This document shows, piece after piece, positions 1 to 6,750 of a stretch of 10,936 nt of DNA. Every line of letters starts with the position of its first letter. The first letter of the stretch is position 1. A model generated the notes under the pieces. The model did not search any database and had not been told where the DNA came from. It saw nothing but the letters and a program-made list of their open reading frames with translations. The DNA comes from a bacterium (GTDB lineage: Bacteria > Margulisbacteria > Marinamargulisbacteria > SXXA01), in NCBI GenBank assembly GCA_018402095.1, contig JAGYJO010000039.1:1-10936 (forward strand), given 5' to 3'. Both the position numbers and the translations under genes were made by a program.

Positions 1-1808
1 ATGGCCGAAATTCGTTTGCGTGCATTGGGGGTTTTGGGTGTGGCGATTAATGTGCAGACAGACGCGACCTGTCCACGACCCACCCGTCCCCGCAGCTGGT
101 GTAGCTGAGACAGTCCAAATCGGTCAGCATCCATAATGACCATCATGGTTGCATTGGGAATATCAATGCCGACTTCTATGACAGTTGTGGCAACCAGAAT
201 TTGGTATTCCTGTGCTTTGAATTTGGCCATGATGTTTGTTTTCTCACTGCCGCTCATACGGCCATGGATGAGACCTACCTTATAGCCTGGGAATTGTGTT
301 TCTAACTGGGATTTGCCCTCCAATGCGGAGCTCAAATCCAAGGTTTTTGACTCTTCGATGAGGGGGTAGACGACAAACAATTGTTCGTTTTTTTGGAGGC
401 GTTTGGCGCATTGTTTCCAGACACTGTCTTGGTATTTGGGTTTGGCATAAAACGTACTGATTGGCTGTCTTCCTGGTGGCATTTCATCCAGAATAGATTT
501 GTCTAAATCGCCAAATGAGGTCAGTAGAAAAGAGCGAGGAATAGGTGTCGCTGTCATAAACAGGCAGTGGGGGTTGTACTCTTTTTGACGTAAAGCGGTG
601 CGCTGCATTACGCCAAATTTGTGTTGTTCATCGATGACAGCTACGGCTAGATTTGGGATTTTGATGGGGTCTTCTAGCAGCGCATGGGTTCCGATGATAA
701 TCATGGGTGTCTCTTCCATCAATGCGGCTAAAATGGCTTTGCGTTCCCGAGATCGGCTTGCGCCGGTGAGGAGGTGTACCTGAATGCCGAGTGGGTGCAG
801 TCTTTGTAGACATTTTTCATAATGTTGTTCTGCCAAAATTTGGGTGGGTGCCAAAAAAGCCCCTTTTTTTTCAGATTGTACGGCCATGAGCAGGGCCATA
901 ATGGCGACATCTGTTTTGCCTGATCCCACGTCACCTTGTAGGAGTCTATTCATCGCATGGGTTTCCCCCACATTGGTTGCGATTTCGGCGATAGCGGCTT
1001 GCTGCGCGTTGGTGAGGGTATAGGGTAGGGTTTGGATATAGGCTTGTGTCAGTGGTCCGTCACCTTGGAGTTGAAACCGTGTGGGTTGTTGTTGCAACTC
1101 AAAACGTTTTTGGGCCAAGGCCAATTGGAAGACAAAGAGTTCGTCAAATACCAACCGTTGTCGTGCCTTGATACCCATTTCGGGAGAATCCGGAAAGTGC
1201 ATTTGATAGATGGCGTCTTGAAAAGAAAGTAGTGTTAATTGAGTTTTGAGCGTCTCTGGCAAGGGGTCCCGAAATTCTCTGAGATAGCTAGGGATGAGAA
1301 GTGTGTGGGCGATTTGGCGCATTTTTGAGGCATAAAGACCATGGGTGAGTGCGTAGATGGGGACGATGCAGCGTGTGTTGTGTTGCATGTCTTCTTGGGT
1401 TAGTAGCGGTTCCACGTCTTGGCAAGTGAACTGGGGCGTGTGTGTGTAATTGTTTTCTTCCAATTTGCCACGCAACAGTACTTTTGTGCCTGGTGTGAGT
1501 AATTTGGCCAGGTATTTTTGATTGTAAAAAACGGCGGTCACCATGCCGTTGGCATCTCTGATCACGGCGTTGATGATATGCATATTGTTTTTGCGTTTTT
1601 CTTCGGTCATGGCCTGTACGATACCGATAAAAGCGCTGGGGACTTGGAGCTTTAAGTCTCGAATCATAGGTAGTTTTCGACGGTCTTCATGGGCTCTTGG
1701 GAAATAGAGGATGAAATCCCGAACGCTGTGGATGCCGAGTTTTGCCAGGGCTTTCCCTGTATGTGGGCCAATGCCTTTGATGAACTGAATATCTTGGTCC
1801 AAAGACAC
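1..1808 (-). CDS. recG: ATP-dependent DNA helicase RecG (3' end outside window)
   Basis: RecG is a monomeric superfamily 2 helicase that binds branched DNA, such as stalled forks and Holliday junctions, and drives fork regression and branch migration in recombinational repair. Reading the minus strand from 1808 gives an uninterrupted frame of 602 codons that leaves the window at base 1; the family is usually about 680-700 residues, so roughly 80-100 C-terminal residues are missing. The N-terminal part is the wedge/OB-fold region. Helicase motifs are all visible: Walker A GDVGSGKT at 292-299, DEQHKFGV (motif II) from 393, TATPIPR (motif III) at 419-425, and QLRGRVGRG (motif VI) at 571-579. The chosen GTG start lies 1 nt after the TAA of the upstream gene. 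A TTG two codons later (1802) has AAGG 5 nt before it and is an equally plausible start. The spacing implies translational coupling with the preceding exported-protein gene. Identity is certain; only the start is uncertain. Confidence 0.97.
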   Translation of the reverse strand, partial: MSLDQDIQFIKGIGPHTGKALAKLGIHSVRDFILYFPRAHEDRRKLPMIRDLKLQVPSAFIGIVQAMTEEKRKNNMHIINAVIRDANGMVTAVFYNQKYLAKLLTPGTKVLLRGKLEENNYTHTPQFTCQDVEPLLTQEDMQHNTRCIVPIYALTHGLYASKMRQIAHTLLIPSYLREFRDPLPETLKTQLTLLSFQDAIYQMHFPDSPEMGIKARQRLVFDELFVFQLALAQKRFELQQQPTRFQLQGDGPLTQAYIQTLPYTLTNAQQAAIAEIATNVGETHAMNRLLQGDVGSGKTDVAIMALLMAVQSEKKGAFLAPTQILAEQHYEKCLQRLHPLGIQVHLLTGASRSRERKAILAALMEETPMIIIGTHALLEDPIKIPNLAVAVIDEQHKFGVMQRTALRQKEYNPHCLFMTATPIPRSFLLTSFGDLDKSILDEMPPGRQPISTFYAKPKYQDSVWKQCAKRLQKNEQLFVVYPLIEESKTLDLSSALEGKSQLETQFPGYKVGLIHGRMSGSEKTNIMAKFKAQEYQILVATTVIEVGIDIPNATMMVIMDADRFGLSQLHQLRGRVGRGQVASVCTLIATPKTPNARKRISA

Positions 1809-1809
1809 C

Positions 1810-2721
1810 TTACTTCAGACCAATACTGCGAACAATTTTCTCGAGTGCATCGAATATAGGCCGTGAATGGAGGCCTGTGCTGCTGTCGTAATCATAGGTT
1901 TTTGACATGAGATCAAGACCTCTGATCACATCGGGGGATTGTAGGGTGTCGAGTACCCATAGTGTTTGATAGACGTTACGTTTGGCGATGATTTGTGCCA
2001 ATACCGCGGGATTGTCTTCCTGGTTTAGGAGCTGATATACCCTGTATTCTAGACTTTCTTTGGGCAAATTACTGATTCGTTTGCTGAGGATATCTGTATA
2101 TGTTTGCAGGATTTTGTCTTGGTTTCGTTCCGAGGGAGGCGGGACTGGTAATTCTTGAAAGAGCAGCACTTGTTCCAAGTCTTGTTCTGCCAAACGCAAC
2201 ATCGTGGCAATTTGATTAAAGGGGAACACAACGTATTGTTTCCATGGCGTCGCGGTACTGAGTTGGTAGGCCCACGCAATGCGGTTGTAGGCACGGGCAA
2301 ACAACAGGGTTTCGTAAGCGATGCGAGAAACCTGGTCTTTTTTGCGCAAATTGATAATCTGCAATAGCAATTTATCAACGAGTAGTTGGGTTTCTTCGTA
2401 GGTGTCGAGCTGATAGCTGAGGGTGTGTTGGTTGGCCAAATTGTCACGTGCGGTCACGACAGACAGCCGAAATGCAGCACTAATAGCGGCGGGTAGTTGT
2501 GCGAATTGTTCTTCGCTCAATCCTTTTTCTGTCTGTGTTACAAATGTTTCTACAATACCCTTGTATTGCTTGCGTGCTGTTCCAAAAATTCGTAAGGATT
2601 CAATTTGGTAGGTATCTCTGTAGAGATTGGCTGGACTACTCGCACTGGTTTGCCCGAAGACAATCGGTGAGAGTAGTCCGATGAAAATCGTGCTTACGCA
2701 GAGGATGCGTCTCGCTTTCAT
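1810..2721 (-). CDS. Unrecognised exported helical protein
   Basis: I do not recognise this 303-residue protein as a member of a named family. The N-terminus (MKARRILC, then a hydrophobic run to residue 22) is a classic Sec signal peptide with a likely signal peptidase I site after VFG at about residue 23; there is no cysteine lipobox at that point, so a soluble periplasmic protein is the simplest prediction. The remainder has no further membrane segment, is rich in E/Q/L/A and looks largely alpha-helical, with a proline-rich turn (PVPPPSER) near the middle. The ATG overlaps the purL stop codon as ATGA, and the stop is 1 nt from the recG start, so it is very likely co-translated with both although neither neighbour suggests its function. 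The reading frame is intact over its full length and codon use resembles the flanking genes. It is a real gene; its role is unknown. Confidence 0.85.
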   Translation of the reverse strand: MKARRILCVSTIFIGLLSPIVFGQTSASSPANLYRDTYQIESLRIFGTARKQYKGIVETFVTQTEKGLSEEQFAQLPAAISAAFRLSVVTARDNLANQHTLSYQLDTYEETQLLVDKLLLQIINLRKKDQVSRIAYETLLFARAYNRIAWAYQLSTATPWKQYVVFPFNQIATMLRLAEQDLEQVLLFQELPVPPPSERNQDKILQTYTDILSKRISNLPKESLEYRVYQLLNQEDNPAVLAQIIAKRNVYQTLWVLDTLQSPDVIRGLDLMSKTYDYDSSTGLHSRPIFDALEKIVRSIGLK

Positions 2722-4954
2722 GCCTGGTTACGACTACCCCATTCTGCGGCTAAATCAGTCCCTGAGATGGTATAGTCTTGTGTTCCTATGGTGAAGCTAA
2801 TATTAGGGCTTTCTGTTGTTTTTCCGATGTCTTGGTGCCAAACGTTGTTCGTATTCAGAATAGTGGTCACGGCACTGCGTTCACTATCTGTGACAGCAAT
2901 GATGTAGCCACCATTTTCTGAAAACAGAGTGGGGAGCCAGTCGTCACTTGTCATCGTTTCTAGGGATAGACCCACTGAAATTTTGCCACGTTCGCCCAAG
3001 ATCATGTCTGTAAGTGTGACCCATGCCCCACCCATAGAAATATCATGGCAGGCTGTGATGTGAGACTGTGCGTCATAGATGGCTTTGTTTGCCGCAGCTT
3101 CTTCATCGAAGCGTACTTGCGGGGCGACATGATTGAGATCATCGTACATGTGCTGAATTTGCGTCGCACCAAATTCGGCATAGCGTTTTCCTATGAGGAT
3201 CAGATTCAATCCTGCATCACGTAGATGCATCGGAATGGCTTTGCGGTAATCTTCGAGTTTGCCGATGACGACGATTACCGGAGAGGGTACAACGGCACTG
3301 CCGGACTTCGATTCATTGTAGAAACTAACATTTCCTGAAATAACGGGTAGGTTTTCACCAGGGATAAAGCTCAGTGCATTGGCGCCATCGGCAATCCCTT
3401 TGACCCCTTCTTCGAAGTCAAAAAAGACGGATGGTTTTTCTGGGTTTCCGTAATTTAAGCAATCTGTGACACAAAGGGGTCTCGCACCAGATGCGACAAC
3501 GTTACGAACCGCTTCAGCCACAGCATAGGCGCCACTGACGTAGGGGTCGCAATTACCATAAAGATTGGAATCCATGCTGGCTGTCACACCGGCATAGCAT
3601 CCAGGGATAGGTGTGATGATCACGCTGTCGCTTTCGCCGGGATAACGAACGGTGTCGCCACGTACAGCATTGTCGAAGTGGCGGTACACATAGCGTTTGG
3701 AACAAATATTAGGCAAAGCTAAAAAAGTAGCAAACATGTCTTTTTTGGGTAGCCGGGCTTCGGGCATTGCGGCGTTACGGGTGATGGCCCGTGGGGTCCC
3801 GTATCTGTTGGCTTTGACTTCGGTAGTAATCGCGGAAACGGGGAGATCACAAACGGTTTCACCTTTGTATGTGGCCCAAAATCTGTTTTCTTGTAACACG
3901 TGTCCGATGATAGCCGCGCCGGCTTTGGGGTAAAGCTGTGGGAGTGCGAATTGTTTGTTGAAAAGATCCAGAACTTCTTGTGAAAAAGACTGGGGAACAG
4001 CCAAACAAAAGCGCTCTTGGGTTTCGGAGCACATAATGATTTCTGGTGCCAAACCGTCATGCCAGACATTGACATCATCGACAATGACTTTTGCGCCAAA
4101 TCCACCACCAACGGCGATTTCAGAGGCTGCGCATGAAATACCACCGGCGCCCAAATCTTTGAATCCGATAGGATTTGACGCTCGTTGACGATGACCATGA
4201 GGGCTTTGATCGCTTCGACCAATACCCGTTTAATAAAGGGATCGTGTACCTGTACGGCACCGATATTTTGCGCTTCGGTGTCCAGTGTTCCTGATGAGAA
4301 ACTGGCGCCGCCAAATCCTGTAGAGTCCGTGCTTTTTCCAAATAGAATAATATCGTAAGGTGTTTCTTTTGCTTCTTTAGGGACGTAGCTGTGAATGATC
4401 TTACTTTCTTCTACGAGACCCAACGCGGCAACGTTGACGAGGCAGTTGTCATTATAGCTTTCGTGATAGACCGTTTCCCCACCCAATACAGGCACGCCCA
4501 AGGGGTTGGCGTAATCAGAAACACCCAAGATGACATTTTTTTCGATCGTAGACACAATACTGTTCGGGGTTGGGTCGATACCAAAGTGTAGGCTATTCAA
4601 TACGCCGATGACTTCTGCACCCATACAATAGACATCCCGTACAACGCCACCAACGCCTGTTGCGGAGCCTTCTACCGGGAGTACCTGCGAGGGGTGGTTG
4701 TGCGACTCATGGGAGATAGCGATGCAGTATTGTTTGCCATCGTGTTCAGTGAAACGGACAATACCTGAATCTTCGCCGATACCGACAGCCACTTCTGAAC
4801 CTGTAATGGGAAGATACTTTTTGAGAATATCTTTACTACTTTTGTAGGAGCAGTGCTCAGACCACATGGCGTCAAAGATGTGGTGTTCGGTAGGGCTGGG
4901 GTCTCGCTGAAGAAGTTCTTTAATACTGTCTAAGTCGCTGGAAGAAAGTGCCAT
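2718..4954 (-). CDS. purL: Phosphoribosylformylglycinamidine synthase, small-type PurL, with a frameshift
   Basis: PurL is the synthetase subunit that converts FGAR, ATP and ammonia to FGAM in step four of purine synthesis, in a complex with PurQ and PurS (neither lies in this window). Two adjacent frames together give one full-length protein. The first, from ATG 4954, carries MWSEHCSY with the family's catalytic-type His at 34, HESHNHPS at 82-89 and the Gly-rich segment GSATGVGGVVRD. The second, down to TGA 2718, carries DLGAGGISCAASE, the loop SETQERF, and the C-terminal AIRS-like half with HDISMGGAW. Joined, they make about 745 residues, the normal size for small PurL. The break falls after codon 260, where one A is missing from a three-A run (4176-4174, read on the minus strand): restoring it gives ERQNPIGFKDLGAGG. 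The start is supported by AAGGA 10 nt upstream. It is either a sequencing/assembly error or a recent mutation. The stop overlaps the next gene as ATGA. Confidence 0.95.
4170..4180 (-). other. Single-base frameshift site within purL
   Basis: Frame 0 from the purL start runs ERQ and then continues into non-PurL sequence. The -1 frame immediately resumes conserved PurL sequence at NPIGFKDLGAGG. The switch is placed in CGTCAAATCC (4180-4171), where CAA followed by AAT would be restored by one extra A. There is no classical slippery heptamer of X XXY YYZ form in register here, so programmed frameshifting is not supported. The lesion is isolated: no other stop or shift is visible across the remaining 2.2 kb of the gene. 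Confidence 0.85.
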
Positions 4955-4994
4955 GGTGACGTAATCCTTAAGTTATGGGTTTAAAGTAAATAAG

Positions 4995-5441
4995 TTATTT
5001 GCCGGATTTCTTGCGACATTTGCTGCATTCGCCGTAAATGTGAAGAGACCGGTATTCGGGGTAAAAATCTATTTTGTCGCAGTAGGTACTGAGGTACTCA
5101 CTGATAAAAGATTCTTTGATTTCAAGTATTTTGCCACAGGCGTTGCAGATGATGTGGTCATGTTGTTTGTCAGGTGTGCTGCGTTCGTAAAACACTTTGC
5201 CATCTCGGGTAGATATTTTTTGAATGAGCCCGGCATCGAGTAACTGTTTGACGGTACGGTAAACGGTTGCTCTGGAGAGCTTGGCTTTGTCTGCACGAAG
5301 CCGATCAATAAAGTCTTCTATTTCAAAATGTTCTTTGATTTTGAAGATTTCATCGACGATCACACGCTTCTGCAACGTGTAACGTCCTTCGTGGGTGCTT
5401 AAATATTCTTCAAAGGCTTTATGAGGATTCCGCAGTGTCAT
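4995..5441 (-). CDS. fur: Fur-family metal-responsive repressor
   Basis: This is a 148-residue Fur-family regulator, a dimeric repressor that binds DNA when loaded with a metal. The N-terminal winged helix spans about residues 1-85, with the recognition helix at SRATVYRTVKQL (56-67). The dimerisation domain follows. Structural zinc ligands are present as two CxxC pairs, C99/C102 and C139/C142. The regulatory site can be read as H38, E86, H94, H96 and E107, with H134 for the second site. Where PerR has two aspartates (family D85 and D104), this protein has glutamates, which favours an iron-sensing Fur over a peroxide-sensing PerR; that is an inference from alignment by eye. The ATG lies 23 nt inside the end of the hemerythrin gene and has no clear Shine-Dalgarno, suggesting translational coupling. 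The gene ends 40 nt before purL. No Fur box was recognised in the window, so autoregulation cannot be shown. Confidence 0.93.
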   Translation of the reverse strand: MTLRNPHKAFEEYLSTHEGRYTLQKRVIVDEIFKIKEHFEIEDFIDRLRADKAKLSRATVYRTVKQLLDAGLIQKISTRDGKVFYERSTPDKQHDHIICNACGKILEIKESFISEYLSTYCDKIDFYPEYRSLHIYGECSKCRKKSGK

Positions 5442-5850
5442 GATCTAGTGAGTGTACAATGTCAGCAATGCGAATATCAACCGTACGAATGTGAATGACC
5501 AAACGGTCTATGAATTTGCGAATAGAAAAAATGAGGTGGGTGCGAGAGGGGCTACTGTCAAACAAACGTCTCATATCGAGAACCATTTCTTCGAACATTT
5601 CGTGCTCGGCTTTGTGGTAATCGTAACCCTCGAAATTGGCGTCTTTCATAATGCCTTCTTCGGCACCAAAGTGGTCGACAACATAATGCTCTAAAAAGAG
5701 AATAATGTCTTCGATTTGTTTCATGTCTTGATCGCGGATCGCGGTATCGAGACTGGTCACCAGCTGGAAAAGCTCCTGGTGTTGTAGGTCAACGTGGGAA
5801 TCCCCAGTTTCCAAGTTTGTATTCCAATTGGCTGCGGCGTGTTTAGACAT
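5419..5850 (-). CDS. Bacteriohemerythrin (single-domain, O2-binding di-iron protein)
   Basis: This 143-residue stand-alone hemerythrin is a four-helix bundle that holds a non-heme di-iron centre and binds O2 reversibly; bacterial members act in O2 delivery, storage or sensing. All seven expected iron ligands are visible: H24 in LQHQELF, H60 and E64 in HFGAEE, H79 and H83 in YHKAEHEMF, and H120 and D125 in HIRTVD. The length matches the single-domain family and there is no signal peptide or fused output domain, so it is cytosolic. The ATG at 5850 has no Shine-Dalgarno upstream, but a sigma70-like promoter lies so close that the mRNA may be nearly leaderless. It heads the minus-strand gene run, and its 3' end overlaps the fur start by 23 nt, which links an O2/iron-binding protein with an iron-responsive regulator in one transcript. 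Family assignment is secure; the physiological role is inferred. Confidence 0.96.
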   Translation of the reverse strand: MSKHAAANWNTNLETGDSHVDLQHQELFQLVTSLDTAIRDQDMKQIEDIILFLEHYVVDHFGAEEGIMKDANFEGYDYHKAEHEMFEEMVLDMRRLFDSSPSRTHLIFSIRKFIDRLVIHIRTVDIRIADIVHSLDHDTAESS

Positions 5851-5861
5851 AGTCTCAGTTC

Positions 5862-5890
5862 AAGATAGTAAACTAGGTGCGCGTTGTCCA
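5862..5890 (-). promoter_or_regulatory. Candidate sigma70-like promoter of the hemerythrin-fur-purL-recG run
   Basis: On the minus strand, TGGACA (5890-5885, 5 of 6 to TTGACA) is separated by 17 nt from TATCTT (5867-5862, 4 of 6 to TATAAT). A start about 7 nt downstream would fall near 5855, only about 5 nt before the ATG. Spacing is ideal, but the -10 is imperfect and such matches arise by chance. Confidence 0.4.
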
Positions 5891-6010
5891 GTGGTTTAGG
5901 TGAGAGGTCTGTAACTGTTTCCTGGGGGGATAGAAAGTGTGATTGCCATTTCGATCCCCTCCCTCTCTATGAATCGATTACTACCCATACCCAATCCCGA
6001 TTGAACCCTC

Positions 6011-6016
6011 TATAAT
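6011..6016 (+). promoter_or_regulatory. Candidate -10 element for tsaB-sppA
   Basis: A perfect TATAAT lies just before the preferred tsaB start at 6027. No -35 match was found at 15-19 nt spacing and no extended -10 TG is present, so support is weak. If used, transcription would begin near 6023 and the mRNA would be almost leaderless, consistent with the lack of a Shine-Dalgarno before tsaB. Confidence 0.3.
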
Positions 6017-6026
6017 GCCCGGTCTA

Positions 6027-6737
6027 ATGGCATATCTGGGTATACATACAGCAACATCGCAAACCTCTTTGACACTTCTCTACGAGGGAAAGCTTTTTAC
6101 AGAAACTTTTCAGCGTCGGTCTAGCGAGACTGATAACCTCATCATTACAATTGATACGCTTTGCCAACGTGCAGGTATGGACTTTCGTGACTTAGCGGCT
6201 ATTGCGGTGACAACAGGTCCCGGTCACTACTTGGGTATTCGGGTGGGCGTGACGACGGCCTCTATGCTGCGTGAAGCCCTGCAAAAACCGGTTTATGGGG
6301 TGCCCACATTGGACGCCTTGTTGCCAACCGCGGCGGAGGGTGTTTATCTCTCGCTCGTGCCCGCAAGAAAAGGGCATTGGCATGCGTGTTTGCTTCGTGT
6401 TTTGTGGCAGCCTGCTGCGGGGCTAGACATGTCGGCCTCCTCTGCAATGCTGGGTACGGGTTGGGGGTACTCTACCTTGACCAATTCTTTTGTGATCGCT
6501 GAAGCGGCTTTGGGTAAAACCTTGGGTCGATTTCATGCGCCGATTACGGTGTGTGGTGAAATTCCTCTATCAGGGTTTGATATCGATGAGACACTGTTAG
6601 CAAAACAAAAATTAATGGTGCGCTACGTACCGACACAGGTAGATACGGGACGCTTGGCGCATTTGGCCAAACACCGTTGTGATGCGGGTGATTCGGGTGG
6701 TGTTTTGGTGCCGTATTATGGATACGACGCCGTATAG
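6027..6737 (+). CDS. tsaB: tRNA t6A37 biosynthesis protein TsaB
   Basis: TsaB is the ASKHA-fold partner that dimerises with TsaD, and with TsaE helps transfer threonylcarbamoyl to A37 of ANN-decoding tRNAs in the cytosol. From ATG 6027 the protein is 236 residues, near the family's usual size. The N-terminus MAYLGIHTATSQTSLTL aligns with the standard MxxLxIDTAT start, which is why the ATG at 6015 (four residues longer) was not preferred. The family signature is seen at GPGHYLGIRVGVTTA (from residue 64) followed by ALQKPVYGVPTLDAL. Two positions differ from the common pattern: the Asp of LxIDT is His, and GPGSFTGLR reads GPGHYLGIR. The C-terminal half is less conserved. There is no Shine-Dalgarno before either ATG. 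The stop codon overlaps the first bases of the strong ribosome-binding site of the next gene, 13 nt before its start. TsaB is far more likely than TsaD, since the metal-binding HxxxH of TsaD is absent. Confidence 0.9.
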   Translation: MAYLGIHTATSQTSLTLLYEGKLFTETFQRRSSETDNLIITIDTLCQRAGMDFRDLAAIAVTTGPGHYLGIRVGVTTASMLREALQKPVYGVPTLDALLPTAAEGVYLSLVPARKGHWHACLLRVLWQPAAGLDMSASSAMLGTGWGYSTLTNSFVIAEAALGKTLGRFHAPITVCGEIPLSGFDIDETLLAKQKLMVRYVPTQVDTGRLAHLAKHRCDAGDSGGVLVPYYGYDAV

Positions 6738-6743
6738 AGGAGG
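6736..6743 (+). promoter_or_regulatory. Strong Shine-Dalgarno setting the start of the barrel-SppA gene
   Basis: AGAGGAGG lies 7 nt before ATG 6751 and overlaps the tsaB TAG stop. It decides between the 6751 start, which gives a clean signal peptide, and an in-frame upstream ATG at 6679 inside tsaB. Confidence 0.85.
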
Positions 6744-6750
6744 TTTGGGG

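Noticed and set aside
4170..4180. Programmed -1 frameshifting in purL
   Set aside because: No X XXY YYZ slippery heptamer in register and no evident downstream stimulator; PurL is not known to use frameshifting.
5923..5961. GGGGAT/ATCCCC inverted repeat in the divergent region as an operator or terminator
   Set aside because: Short arms with a loop over 20 nt and no T-run. It does not match a Fur box or another operator I know.
6679..6750. Upstream in-frame start for the barrel-SppA gene
   Set aside because: It lies inside tsaB, would bury the signal peptide and lacks the Shine-Dalgarno that serves ATG 6751.
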